Part shown: piece after piece, positions 1 to 10,685 of the stretch
Layout of the letters: every line of letters starts with the position of its first letter
Numbering within the stretch: the first letter of the stretch is position 1
Virus record (IMG/VR): IMGVR_UViG_3300017989_000498
Coordinates: 1-21,289 of that record
From: a virus
Direction: 5' to 3' (one strand)
DNA: 21,289 nt
Notes under the pieces: generated by a model
What the model saw: the letters and a program-made list of their open reading frames with translations, nothing else
Database searches by the model: none
What the model was told of the DNA's origin: nothing
Program-made: the position numbers and the translations under genes

Positions 1-333
1 CTTTACTGTGTATGAATTAGTAGCAGTAGTAAATTGTTGTAGTGCAATTACTCATTCTTCATATACGAAGTCAGCATTGATATTGAGGTTACCTGCTGGG
101 TCTAGATATAATACTCTGTTGGGAGTTCCTCAACCAATATTATCTCATATGCTAGCCCCTCCAGTAGAGAAGTCAGATTGTTTTAATAGTCTCCAATTCA
201 AAGGGTAAGAAGCAAGCAAAAAATATCATCTTTTATCATCTAGTTCTATAATAGAACCGTTTGTTAATGCTTGTTCTACTCAAGATGAATCTTCCTCTTT
301 TACTGTTCAGCTTCATGTGTATTTTAATAGCAT
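1..333 (-). CDS. Tail fibre-type protein, N-terminal part (partial)
   Basis: Starts at ATG 333 and runs off the window with 111 codons visible. The visible part (GTVKEEDSSGVEQALTNGS, RGYFLLASYPLNWRLLK) leads to GDNIGGGTPNRVLYLDPAGN, a well-known phage tail-fibre repeat (consensus near 'GgGTpg.vLfvD.sGnL'). Two glycines of that motif are TGA. Seven in-frame TGA occur in total. It follows the 116-residue gene by 25 bp, with AT-rich spacer. Probably a second fibre or appendage of the tail tip. Confidence 0.78.
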
Positions 334-358
334 TATATATTATATAAGAAACTAAAAA

Positions 359-709
359 TTATTTTTTCGTTATTTTATTATTTATCTCTGTGAGTATTCC
401 TTTCATCTCAACAATCTTTGTGTCGATTTCATCAACAGGTTCTCAAAGCTCCTGTAAAGCCATTTTTCTCAAAGCCAACGCTTCAGCTTCTTTGATTTTT
501 TGTTCTTTTAGCTCCTCGTCTGTTGGTTCAGGTTCGGGTATTGGCTCAGGTTGTGGAATTTCTACAACTTTCTTTTTCTCCACATCAAACCTATGTGTCT
601 TTGCTTGTAGCTTACGAGCATCGTTTTCGTTTATATCTAATACCTCTATAGCTTTTTTACTAGCTATTCAGAGTAGGTATTCGTTGTTTGGTAGTATTGA
701 TAGTTTCAT
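359..709 (-). CDS. Small Pro/Glu-repeat protein, 116 residues
   Basis: A 116-residue frame between the fibre genes. The N-terminus (SILPNNEYLLGIASKKAI, then LDINENDARKLQ) is followed by a low-complexity Pro-Glu hinge (PQPEPIPEPEPTDEE) and a helical, Lys/Glu-rich C-terminus likely to form coiled coil (EQKIKEAEALALRK, VEMKGILTEI). Two TGA codons read as Gly. No family recognised. A hinge between two helical parts suggests an adaptor or trimerising chaperone for the adjacent fibre proteins; this is inference. Confidence 0.75.
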
Positions 710-730
710 AGGAATATTTATAAATAAAAA

Positions 731-3037
731 CTATAATGCTTGACGAGGTTGTGGTGAAACCCTATCTCATCTTAGCCTAAAGTTTCTAACTGATACAAAA
801 TAGTCGTTGTCGCTAGTGTATCACCAAACTTCTATTGTATCTCATGCTGATGCTTCAATATATTCACTAAATCAAACCCAAGAAGTTCCTGTTGTTGTCC
901 TAGGCGTACCAACTGCAGCTCAGTTTATATATATAGTAAATGTTCAACTGTATGATGGTCATCACACACCCTCCCTTATTTCGAAATATACATTATATAA
1001 AAAGTCTCTATCAACTTCTATAGATTTACACATAACGGCAGTTGAGCCAGAACTATTAAGTATAGATACCGAAGCGTCGTCTGAAATCATATTGTAATTT
1101 TCTCAAGGAACATACAAATCTTCTCATCAGTCAACATACAGCTGTGTGTCGGATATAGAGTGTCAGATTACAAATCTATTCGTACCCTCAGAAGCACCAA
1201 TTGTTCATGGGGTGTCTTGTAAGAAATAAGTAACAGGTCAATCGTAAGACAGTCAAGAGAAGTTTTCATTTATCCCATACGTAGTACATATTACATTTTC
1301 TCATTCACTTTTTGTTTCTGTGGCTGCTCTTATTTTGAATGGTAGCTTATACTGATATGTTGCATCAGCTAAAGACAGCAATATTTCGTGCATCATAGAA
1401 CTATCTGTATATATGAATTTATCATCGTCTATAGCACCATAGGAACCTCCGTCATATAATATAGTTCATCTTGTTGTTGTATTGTCGTTGCTGTATCATA
1501 CTATAAAATAGTTGGCAGCATTTACTGTTTCAGAACCATATGTTCATTGGAATAATACCAAATAACACGGTCAATCATAAGAAAACGACCCATTAAATGT
1601 CAGCGATTCGTCTGCAGGTATTAGCTCAGTATCTATACTAACAATATTATAACCATCAGAATTATTTAATCCTCTCAAACTTCAAGTTATATAATCGAAG
1701 TTAGTTCCAGAAGGAAATGAAGCACCACCATCTCTTGCTCTTGTATAATTACCGAGGTCATCATCAACTTCAACCCTGAAATAATCCCCACTATTTATAA
1801 CAGTATTTCAAGAGAAAGTAACGGTGGTACCAGCAAAATTTGTAGTTTCTTCTAATATCATACCATCGTCATTTTTTATCATACCACGAGTGGCTCACGA
1901 CACATTCACATCTAATTCCAAGCTTTTTATTCTTATATCTCAATTAGCTTGTAGTCTATATCAACCAGCTCATTCATTAGAAGTTGTAGAACTATGATTA
2001 TTACCATTTGCGTCCGTTACTTCATCACAATTCGTCAAAGAACCAATAGCAACACTACCTTCTGCGTTAGGGTCTACTAAATTTCAACTAGGTTCAGAAC
2101 CACTGACGGTTTCTACCCTAAATCAAAAATCTACGGAAGGAGTTCACTTATATCAAACAGCTAATTTTAAGTCATCTCAAGATACACCATTCATGAATAT
2201 TTTTTTAACAACTCTAGTGTTAGCAGAAACATCTCATACATTTTGTCGTCTATTTACATTACTATAAGCTCTTTCTATCTCTGGAAATAACACATCTCAA
2301 GCCGTTGCATCTTCTCATAATTTATATGTGTCTTTATCTACCAAAGATTCAGCTCATGTGGCTTGCACTATTTGGTCATCTACATATTTCTTGGGAGCAA
2401 GTTCTCTGTCATGAACAGGAGCTAAATAAGCTTGTTGATACAATCTTAATGCTGTTACTATTCCTGAAAACACACCATTAGCTCATTCAACATTACCTGA
2501 AGTAATAATGCTTTGTGTAAGATTAGATAGGTCTGCTAAGTCTCCCTTTATCTGTGGATAATCTCTTAAATCAACCTTTGTCGGTCAACTGGTTATTTCA
2601 TATAATTTTATATAGTTTCAATGACTAGGATAACTCGTTTCGGATTTTATAGTACCAATATTAAGTCATTGTGCATAATCTGTACTTGGTGGAGTATCCT
2701 CAATTAACGTTGGGTCTTGAACAAGGGCATCATCAATCTCAATAAATATCTTTCTACCAACAGAAACGTTAACACTAACTGTGTCAGAACTTTGGAATAT
2801 TACATAGAACTCTTGGTTTGCTATTGGCTGGCTTGCTGTTCTCGTACATTTAACTATAGCAGTTCCAGCTGAAAGCTCTCATGCTCACAAATCCAAATCA
2901 AACTCAGGCTTGCTAGACAAGTCGCTAAACAACACTCACGTTGTAGCTCATTGTAAATACTTCTGTATTTTAGAAAAATCGTAATCTGAGTTCAACTGCG
3001 TATTGTTGCTGTTTATCATAGAAGTTCTTTGTACCAT
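731..3037 (-). CDS. Large tail fibre / receptor-binding protein
   Basis: A 768-residue beta-rich protein from ATG 3037. The coding pattern clearly continues upstream in frame to about 3106 (ANLVESKHSKPILKITLS), with no ATG, GTG or TTG there, so the true start may be an ATT (3104-3106) inside the hub gene. Notable features: a fibre-type segment DRELAPKKYVDDQ (about residue 205-220), then repeated beta domains with Asn, Ser, Gly and Asp, and at the C-terminus FTIYINGAA, GTSWVGFSEYIEASAG and VSVRNFRLRGD, resembling carbohydrate-binding jelly-roll folds. It carries over 40 TGA glycines, the densest use in the window. It likely contacts the host surface; no depolymerase motif was recognised. Confidence 0.85.
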
Positions 3038-3093
3038 TTCTTGTTGTAATGATAAAGTTATTTTTAGTATAGGTTTAGAATGTTTACTTTCAA

Positions 3094-4140
3094 CTAGATT
3101 TGCAATAGCTTAATGTTCTTTTTAATGCCCCTAAGAAACGAAACCGTATCAGACGGTGTTGTTACAAATTCTTCCAGTTCGTATGTTGTATTAAAGCTTC
3201 AATTATCTATTGTTGTGTTTTTTTTCTTAACAAACACGCTTCCGTTAAAATCAAAGAAGCTGTTTGTGTTTTCCACCACAAGCTTTATTTTATCTCATAT
3301 TTCTGCGTCAATAGTATTCTGTTCTACGTCTACACTATATGACCTTTGAAGCCTATTAACCTTATCTAGCTTCTGTGTTATCTTGTCCGATAGGTTTCAG
3401 TCCCTGAATACTTCATATTTCACGCCATATAGAACACTTGAATACTGCGAATTATCTACAGATTTACTTCAGCTAGAATCTACACCAACAACAACATTTG
3501 CCCTTAACGCCGTTCAAACCACGTCAATAGAAGCTATATTAGCGTTGCTTGGACTTGTTCAATTATACACAACCTCTTGATAGTTTGAGCCAGTAGACTT
3601 ATCCTCACCTATCTGCCTTTTGAATAATATTTCTCAGTTTTCTATCTTTCGTTGAGCTTCACATTGTTCTGCGAGTTCATCAAGTATGTCGTATAGGTTA
3701 TCTCCAGTCTTAACGTCAATACTAACATTCTTTGTGAAATCTGTATCTACTGTCCGATTTTCTCCATAAGAACTGTTATAAACAGAAACCAGTCATTCCA
3801 ATACGTCCTTAATGTCGTCAGAGGAGTAAGATGTGTCTGAGAGTACCAAACGCCTGTAGAGCATCGCCTTCTCTGCTCTAAGTGTTATTTCCATCAATCA
3901 GAACTGCTGTCGTATCGGTTTTATTTGATGTATATACCCCCTGAATATCAAAATATCTGTAACCTGAACGTTATATAGCTCAACAATAACATCTTCTTCC
4001 ACACCATCTATAATTGGCATAGTGAAGTTTGCGTATCAGAAATATTCTAAATCTTCGACAATATCTATTGTACTATCTATTTGTTGTTGTGCTATTACTG
4101 TATCATCTCGCAAAGATGTTATGAATTTTGCGTTTATCAT
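3094..4140 (-). CDS. Tail tip hub protein (gp37/Tal-like)
   Basis: A 348-residue protein between Dit and the fibre. It begins MINAKFITSLRDDTVIAQQQ, has FRGYIHQIKPIRQQFGLMEI (the strand-turn-strand of tail hub domain 1) and DNLYDILDELAEQCEAQ, a helix found in prophage tail-tip hub proteins. Then comes ENGEILFK and a series of beta strands. About ten TGA codons read as Gly. In CEAQ-x-KIENG the CGA would be Trp or Arg. The frame ends LLQI, and the next gene's likely true start lies inside this one, in the -1 frame. The C-terminus is shorter than Tal proteins with peptidase domains; no cell-wall-degrading domain is seen. Confidence 0.72.
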
Positions 4141-4144
4141 AAGA

Positions 4145-5023
4145 CTACGTTAAGAAATAAGAATCTCTCCAAGTTATCGTTACGCTTGAACTGTTTGGGT
4201 AATCATCAGCAAGAACAACAAGGTGGTTCTCTCAAGGTTCTAGGAATATATCTCCACCCTGCGTTCTGTATTGTTTTATATTCGTTCATTGGTCAGTAAC
4301 TATTAGTTGCTCAGTAGGACTGTTGTCTAGGTTTCTGTTGTCGTAAACAAGGTTAGTAGAAGTGTATGGATTACTTCCGTTTCCTATATAGTATTTTTGA
4401 GAGTTTGTTGTGTTTATAATTCTAGGATTATCACAACTACCAACTACATTAACCTTTATGGGTGCTGGTCGATTACCTTCGTTTGTACAAGATATTGCTC
4501 ATGCATATCAACTGAAAGGAGTTGGTAATGGCGTAGATAATGGAGTACCAATAAAAAATCATATTCAACCTGAGGCTGTTTTTTGTGTTGGCTCGTATAC
4601 TTTCTCACTTTCTGCATATAGAGAGAAGGTAAATTCTATAATAGGGTCATCTAATCAGTTTGTTGCTTCAGGAGCTTGATAAACCTTAGCCATTGTTGTC
4701 ATCTCTATTCCTCAGTCGGTTTCCCAAGTAAGTTCATAGAAGCCCCTGTTGTATGCGTTTGGATTTGGCTCTGGCTGAATAACGTCAATAAGTTTCTTTC
4801 GCCCAGCTCGCCTCTCAGCTTTTGTTTCTCCGAATATCTGTCCTCTAAATATAAATAGCCTACCTCAAGCCAACGTTGAGCTTGTGTATGTTCCGTGATA
4901 ATTAGCCCTATTGTATAGCTGTGTTCTCAAAGGTATGTTTCTTACGTTATCTATAAGAACTATGTCGCTTTGAACGCCATCTGTCAGGTCTAGTCATCTA
5001 TAAGCAAATTTTCTTCAGAGCAT
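4145..5023 (-). CDS. Distal tail protein (Dit-like)
   Basis: A 292-residue protein following the tape measure by 11 bp. The N-terminal half has the Dit/Sipho_tail layout: RNIPLRTQLYNRANYHGTY, LAGGRLFIFRGQIFGETKAE and a helix KKLIDVIQPEPNP, then YELTWETDGG. The C-terminal half is a galectin-like beta domain (NEGNRPAPIKVNVVGSCDNP, then NHLVVLADDYPNSSSVTITW). Dit forms the hexameric ring at the tail tip that binds the receptor-binding proteins. Around 13 TGA codons read as Gly. CGA occurs in AER-x-AG-x-KKL and EGN-x-PAP; the latter could be Trp. Stop TAG. Confidence 0.82.
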
Positions 5024-5034
5024 AATGTTATATA

Positions 5035-7443
5035 TTAGTTAAAGTTTTGTGTAGCATTTATTATTCAGTCGGTAACTATTTGAGCGTCAGCTTCGTTATT
5101 AACATTATTGTTTATGTTATTGTTAACAACAGTAGAACCTCCACCAAATCAACCAGCTTCGGCTGCTGCCCTTGCAGCTGCGGCGATTCTGTTTAAGGCT
5201 TCTATTCTCTTTGTAGCTTCAGCTTCTAATACTGCAGTCTGTTTTCTTTGCTCCAATGTGAACTGTTGAGTGAACTGTTCTTCTATTTTTATTCTCAAAT
5301 CAGCAAGTTCTTGTTGTTTTTTCAACTCAAAATCAATCTGTTCTTGTATCTGAGACTTCTGTCTTTCTAGTTCAGCCTCTTTGTCTAAAAGCTTTTGAAC
5401 TTCAGATTTAGCCTCTTCTGCTCTTATCTGTTCGAGTGCTTCAGTAGTTATATTTTGTTTAGCTAGGGCTAGCTCCTCCTCGAGTTTCTGTCTTTCTTGT
5501 ATGAGTTTTTGGTATTCAGTGTTATCTAGCTCTCATTCGTTTATCTCTGTATTTATTTTAGATATTTCTCTCTCTATTTCCAAAGCCCTTTCCCCAATAC
5601 TTGTTGCAACATCTTCGAGGTCATCATCTATCTTACCTATACTATCTCTTAATTTGTCAACAGTCTTAACGCTTTCTTCCGTTGCGTCGGCAATTCTTTC
5701 AAAAGCCTGCTCTCATTTTTTCGCAAGTTCGTCGTATTTTATATCTGCGGTTTCTTCGGCGTATTCTTTCATTTCTTTTTTAAGCTCTTCCACAGCGTCT
5801 TTCTGTTTCTTGGTCGACCTCGTCGTTTTTCAAAGTATATCATCTTGTTTCGTGAACTGCTCTATCTGCTCTGCAAGTGTTTGTGCCTGTTCTTGTTCTG
5901 CTTGCCTTAGCTCGCTTGTTGCAGAACTTGTTGCCTTAGTTGTGGAAGTAGCTTCCTCAAGTTTGTCGTTAACTTTTGCTATTGCTTTCTCGAAAGCAGA
6001 AGTATCCCTACCTAAAGCCCCGTATACTGAACTCAATCCACCCAAAACAGCTTTGAATGTATTAAGCAAACGCCTACCTAGCGACTCTCATATCGTTTGT
6101 GCTAAGCCCTCAACCTGTTCTTTTAATCTTATTATCCCAAATCACACATCAACTAAGAATCCACCAACTTTTGTTCTGAAGTTATTAAACCTATTGGTAA
6201 GTACCTGAAGTTTTGCGGAAGTTGTGTCTGTCGCAATACTTACGGCGTTTGCAAGAGAACCTTGTGCATCAGTCAATTCGTTTGTAGCTTTTGTGAATTT
6301 CTCGTATTGGGTTGTTCAAAGTGCGGCGATAAGTATTTGAGCTTCTCTTTCTGGTATAAGTTTTCTTATTACAGCAAGGTCTCCATCGGTAGCCTCCGCA
6401 ACTTCCCTAATAACCTCTCAGAGTCACTTCTGTTGTATGGCAGCTCTTCAGGTTTCTATACCAAGTTGCTCAAAAGCTTTTGCAGCCTCTGGTGTTGGTG
6501 CAATCAAAGACTGTATAGCTCCTCTCAACTGTGTTGTTACCCTGTTTGCGTCACCAGTAACTCACGTCAAAGTTGAGTAAACACCAAACAACTCCTCAAG
6601 AGATACTCAAGCCAACTTGGCTGTAATTGCAACCTGTTGTATACTACTCGCAACATCTCAAACTGTTGTTTGTCAAAGTTCGTTAGTCTTAAAAAATAAG
6701 TCCGCAACCCTTTGAGCTTGTTCTAATTCAAGACCATACCCCTTAATTACGGCTATTATACCATTAAATGCAGTAGTCACATCAGTACCTGCACCAACAG
6801 CAACTTCACTAGAGAGTCTTAATATTTCTGGTATCTTCTCGAACTCAACTCAAGCTGAAGCTATATTAAATGCAGCGTCAGCAAGCTGTTCTGTCGCGAC
6901 AGGTAAGTCGTTTGCTATAGCCTGTATCTCCCTTCAAAGGTTTTTTATTTCGTCGTCAGAACGTCTAGCTACGGTATTAACTCTAGCTAATGCTTGCTCA
7001 AAGTCTGCAAATTTCCTAACAGATTGACTGAAAAAAGAAGCTATCCTATCAAACGCAAAAGCACTTGCAAATGTCACTCAGATATTCCTTATCTGATTTC
7101 AGAGCCCTTGGAAGGCTCTACCAAATCTACTAACCTCTTTTTTTCAAGTATTTACATAGTTTCTTAATTCACGCTTAGCTTCAGTAAGTCACCTCTGTAA
7201 CCTGTTTGTTTCAACCCTTAACTCTATCTCAGCCTCTTTGTCGTTTGCTTTTTTTGCAGCTCTTAACCTTTTTCTTGCATCATCTAACTGACGTTGAAAT
7301 TTTGCTACTCATAATTCAAGGTTAACAAGCGTATCTCTGTCTAGCTTTTTTTTAGTATCTTTTGCAAAAAGCTCAGCATTCTTAAGTTGCTGTCTAAACT
7401 TCACATCACTAGCTTCAATCTCTACTCTAATTGGTTTTGCCAT
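5035..7443 (-). CDS. Tape measure protein (TP901-type)
   Basis: An 802-residue protein that fixes tail length. The N-terminus is helical and basic (coiled coil to about residue 120). Residues about 150-380 form the TP901 tape-measure core: ALARVNTVARRSDDEI, then ATEQLADAAFNIASAG, FNGIIAVIKGYGLELEQAQR, GQTTVGDVASSIQQVA, LAGVSLEELFGVYSTLTG and VTTQLRGA. Residues about 540-765 are long coiled coil rich in Glu, Gln and Lys. It ends in a Gly loop and an Asn-rich tail (STVVNNNINNNVNN). About 22 TGA codons read as Gly, including core positions such as SAG and LAGVS. It is short for the family, implying a tail around 100 nm or a little more by the usual proportionality. Confidence 0.92.
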
Positions 7444-7463
7444 ACTTCCTATAGGATATAAAC

Positions 7464-7994
7464 CTACATCTTAGTAACAACCTTCTCGTGAATAGTTTTT
7501 CAACTGTCTGGTATCCTAGCCAATCTCTTCTTGAGGTCTGCCATTTCTTCAGGCGTTCTTTCTCTCGACTTTCTTCTCAAGTTAATAGCCCTGTTCTTTG
7601 CCTTACCTGACTTTTTGTCCATCAAGTTTATATTCCATTCAACAGCATCACTAAGATATGCTACATCTTTTATAGTGCACTTCTCGTATAAATCAATAAT
7701 ACTTGTAGACGTCTCTTTTGCAATAAATGCCATATTCGCTTCTAATGGAGCTGTGTCTAAATGTTGTGATGATAAATTAAGCTCTCAATCGTTTTCTTTC
7801 TTAACCTCTGGCTTCTTTTCAAAGCATCAATCAAAGTAAGAGGACAATAACGTAGTTCGTACCGAGTAGTTTTTTACTAAGAGCGTCTCACGTTGTCGTT
7901 TGCGTAGCTTGGTGCTTGAGTGTTCTTCAACGAAGCTTAAAATTCGTTCATCGAGAGAAAATTTTGGTCTTTTTGACTTTCCAATGAAAATCAT
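7464..7994 (-). CDS. Tail-assembly chaperone candidate, 176 residues
   Basis: Sits between the major tail protein and tape measure, the position of tail-assembly chaperones. ATG 7994 has an AAGAG ribosome-binding site five bases upstream. The C-terminal half (AFIAKETSTSIIDLYEKC, VAYLSDAVEWNINLMDKKSG, then NLRRKSRERTPEEMADLKK) is helical and convincingly coding. The N-terminal half (RPKFSLDERILSFVEEH, TKLRKRQRETLLVKNYS) uses unusual CGN and ACG codons, and a competing 70-codon ATG frame (7801-8013) overlaps it. Three TGA read as Gly. Chaperones are often made through a frameshift between two frames; no convincing slippery heptamer was found. Function is by position only. Confidence 0.6.
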
Positions 7995-8064
7995 CAAATC
8001 TCTTATATTGCATTCTAGATATTGAACCTTAATCGTAGACTTTCTTCGTGTGAACTTTTTTCAG

Positions 8065-8117
8065 AAAAAAGAAAAAGAGCGTGTTAATACAATGTCTAGG
8101 TTGTATGTCTCACGCTC
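8065..8117 (-). terminator. Rho-independent terminator after the major tail gene
   Basis: In minus-strand sense a perfect 7-bp stem (GAGCGTG at 8111-8117 with CACGCTC at 8077-8083) encloses a second 6-bp stem (ATACAA/TTGTAT, 8101-8106 with 8087-8092). A T-rich run TTTTTCTTTTTT (8065-8076) follows directly. It lies 45 bases beyond the tail gene stop. Like the element after the capsid gene, it ends the transcript of an abundant virion protein. Confidence 0.9.
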
Positions 8118-8161
8118 CAAAAACATTCGATGTTTTTAAGTAGATAAACGAATATCTACAT

Positions 8162-8752
8162 TTAAGCTATTCTCTGGTCATTTACAAGGACAAATCCTCA
8201 TTTCTTACCAGCGATTTCAAATGGAGAAGCTGGAAGGTCTCCTGCTCTTACAATGTCTAGGAATGTGAACTGAAGGTCAGCGTTGATTCCTGCGTTGTAT
8301 AGATATACAGTCTTAACCTTATTGTTTTCATCTGGTTCAGTAACTACCTTAACGATAAGTTCTGGAATAGTTCTTGTGTTAAGTTTCATTCCATAGTCTA
8401 CTGAGTTCGGCGAACCAGCAACATTAAGTGAGTTAATACCGAGAAGGATTTTAAGAGCATCAACATCTCCTGTTTCAAACCAACTTCCAGTAAGATTAAC
8501 AGCAGGTTGTGAGAATGTCTTAAGAATACCATTGTCGTCTGATTCAACTTCCACAAGATTTTCTTGTAGGTTTATAGACATAGTAAGGTCGATAATAGAA
8601 GCTACTCTAGTATAAGTGAGTGCATCTAGTTCTCCTCTTAGTGTTTCAGCATTTGAGAGGTCGTTTAGGAACTCTGCTGAAAGGTCTACTCTTGACGCTA
8701 CATATAGCTTAGCTGCAACGTCTTGTAGTGCATTTGGATTAGTAGCTGGCAT
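8162..8752 (-). CDS. Major tail (tube) protein
   Basis: A 196-residue protein with the composition of siphovirus tail-tube subunits: a helical N-terminus (NALQDVAAKLYVASRVDLS), the beta segments AVNLTGSWFETGDVDALK and GMKLNTRTIPELIVKVVT, and a C-terminal strand with LQFTFLDIVRAGDLPAS. Position between tail terminator and chaperone/tape measure is diagnostic. A TGA near residue 186 is read as Gly; the TGA-as-stop reading would remove the last twelve residues. A strong terminator follows. Confidence 0.85.
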
Positions 8753-8760
8753 AGGTTATA

Positions 8761-8982
8761 TTATTTACTGAATAAAATCTTGTCTGCCTTTGCGAATGGA
8801 CTCTTTTTTAACTCTTCTATGGTGCGTGGTGATAGTCCTTTCACCCAACCATCTTTCATACTATATGTTCTACCAGCAACATGGGTCTGTTCTACGAACA
8901 TAACCTTGGTGTCGCTACTAGACTTTATACTTTTGTCTGCATAGCTTTTCAACTTCTTATTTGCATAGCCTTTTTTTGCCAT
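8761..8982 (-). CDS. Small basic protein, 73 residues
   Basis: A complete 73-residue frame with no TGA, ending in TAA. It is very Lys-rich at the N-terminus (MAKKGYANKKLKSYADKSIK), then VMFVEQTHVAGRTY and GWVKGLSPRTIEELKK. It lies 8 bp upstream of the major tail protein start, so it is probably translated with it. No family recognised. The absence of TGA, shared with the capsid gene and largely with the tail gene, suggests high expression. Confidence 0.75.
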   Translation of the reverse strand: MAKKGYANKKLKSYADKSIKSSSDTKVMFVEQTHVAGRTYSMKDGWVKGLSPRTIEELKKSPFAKADKILFSK

Positions 8983-8990
8983 TTTGCCTA

Positions 8991-9383
8991 TTAACTAACA
9001 AAGTAAAATCTCATATCTTGTATTATGTTCTTCTGGTTTTTCGTGTCGTATCATTGCCTAACACTTTCCTCAATTACTCCGTATACTTTCATATTACCGA
9101 AGTTTCTTATTCAGGTTAGTTGGTTTATTACAACCTCTCTAATATCCATAAGGTTTTTGAATGTTGAGTTGGCATCAGCAATGTATCTAAATTCTAATAA
9201 TGTTCATTTGCTATATTCTTGGTTAACTTCACTGACTATATTGATTGTTATATAAGGTCATGAGGTATCGACTTCATCGAAAGGCAGACCAAAATAGATT
9301 CTATTTCAAACAAGATTAGTAATAGGTACTAATGTATTCATGTAATCTATTATTTCATCTACTTGTATTTGGTTTCTTGCCAT
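8991..9383 (-). CDS. Tail terminator-like protein
   Basis: A 130-residue protein between the gp10-like gene and the tail tube gene, the usual place of the tail terminator (gpU/gp17-like), which caps the tail tube and binds the neck. It shows an N-terminal helix (VDEIIDYMNTLVP), a short strand with YFGLPFDEV, PYITINIVSE, and a helix (STFKNLMDIREVVINQL), the alternating pattern of that family. Six TGA codons read as Gly. The assignment rests mostly on position and predicted fold. Confidence 0.7.
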
Positions 9384-9393
9384 TGAATAGTGT

Positions 9394-9753
9394 TTATTCT
9401 AAAGCCTTATCTATTTCGTTGCGTATCAAGTCCTGACTTTCGTCTCTTGCCCTCGTAAACATTCTTGCACCAACTCAGATGTAATTTACTGTTCACTTTG
9501 GCTTATGATACCTATACGCCTTTCACTTAACTCAGAACTCTACGTATGCAGCATATTCTGTGTCGTTCTCTATAGCACCAACAACAGACGGTCATTGTCT
9601 TTGAGCCGAAACTATTCTATTATTCTGTAATAGTTTCTTGGTGTCTTCTGGCGTTCTTGCGTCCACCTCTCTTTGTAATACACCCAAAGCTTCATTGACG
9701 CCGTTAACGAGTTTGTCGGACACTTGTCTTGTTTCCTCGTCAAACATACCCAT
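9394..9753 (-). CDS. HK97 gp10-like neck/tail completion protein
   Basis: A 119-residue protein with the family pattern: a helical N-terminus, ARTPEDTKKLLQNN, then IENDTEYAAYVEFGVKGKAY and a Pro/Gly loop, then ARMFTRARDESQDLI. The EYA-x-YVEFG block is the most conserved part of HK97 gp10-like proteins, and its Gly is encoded by TGA. The final helix ends DKALE. These proteins sit in the neck and help join tail to head. The start overlaps the preceding stop. Confidence 0.85.
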
Positions 9754-10091
9754 TAGAGTTGCTTAGCTGTTAAAAAGACGTGATTGGCTGGCTGTCAATC
9801 AAACAATACCTGCACTTTTACGTCTTCGATTAAGAAGGTTCTATCTACTCAATCTATAGTTGCTTTGTCTCATTTCTGAACGTCTTGTTTATTGCCTTCG
9901 ATTATTATAGAGTATGTATTCTCTTTTGTCTCTACGGCAACCTCTGTGTTTGTTAATTTACCCCTATTTCTATAATACCTACATTTAATGTTTGAATATA
10001 CAGTAGAAAAAGACTTCTGTTGCTCACCACCCGAAGTAGTATAAGAAGTTCTTTCGATGGTTATTCTGTAGGGGAGCAATAATGATAGCAT
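9753..10091 (-). CDS. Head closure / head-tail adaptor protein
   Basis: A 112-residue protein starting MLSLLLPYRITIERTSYTTS, typical of the small beta-barrel head-closure proteins (SPP1 gp16-like, 'phage head-tail adaptor') that open with a hydrophobic strand, then a Gly/Glu loop and RYYRNRGK. The C-terminal part (DRTFLIEDVKVQVLFDGQPA) holds additional strands; three TGA codons read as Gly there. Order (connector, closure, gp10-like, tail terminator) matches the siphovirus neck module. The stop overlaps the next start (TAATG). Confidence 0.75.
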
Positions 10092-10097
10092 AGCAAA

Positions 10098-10676
10098 CTA
10101 GAGTGTAAACGTTTCGTAATGAGCAAGTACGCTATTGATAGAGGCGATATTTGCTGATGTCTCAGCACCACCATCTGCAAGAGTGACACTAACATCTCAG
10201 ACTTTATAAGACTTGACGCTCATACCTTTGTCTTCGTTGTATAGAAGTCATATAAGTTTGAGGACGGCAAATTTTAGGTCATCTGGGATTGGTGTAAGTC
10301 AAGCAGTATATTCAATAGTTATATAACAACTATTATAATCAATGTACCCTTCCAAAGACTTGAAACAAACCTTTCTGCTTTGTGGTTCTCTTATGAAGTA
10401 ATCAGTATTAAGCACACCAGAATAGGCAGTTCAATTTATACTATCTACCTGAGTGACTCATATATTACTTAATAGAACACAAAGTTCTCAACAACCTTGA
10501 TTAACTTCACAAACAGAAACTTGTTCTGTCTTAGTTCAAGGCTCAACATCTCCAATAACTTTTTTAACTATAGCATCAGCTGAAGATATAAGCAAGTTAA
10601 GGAAATCGTCTTGACTTGTGTCAGACGCATCAATTCTTAGGTATACTTTAACTTCTGATAGTGATACTAGAGCCAT
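10098..10676 (-). CDS. Head-tail connector (gp6-like adaptor)
   Basis: A 192-residue protein starting MALVSLSEVKVYLRIDASDT, the characteristic opening of HK97 gp6-like/DnaPack connectors (a first helix with 'vK.yLrid..dd', then helices binding portal). These form the ring below the portal. The remainder has the expected helical DDFLNLLISSADAIV and the late helix DDLKFAVLKLIGLLYNED, followed by a long insert. About eight TGA codons read as Gly. It is longer than the roughly 100-residue minimal family because of a beta-rich insert (residues 50-115). ATG follows the previous stop by 9 bp. Confidence 0.8.
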
Positions 10677-10685
10677 TGGTTTATG

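Noticed and set aside
5501-6208. Plus-strand 235-codon Ser-rich frame
   Set aside because: Antisense of the tape measure coiled coil, which is continuous on the minus strand with TGA=Gly.
5035-7443. Internal tape-measure fragments as separate small genes
   Set aside because: Fragments such as 5830-6069 are pieces of the continuous tape measure frame between TGA codons.
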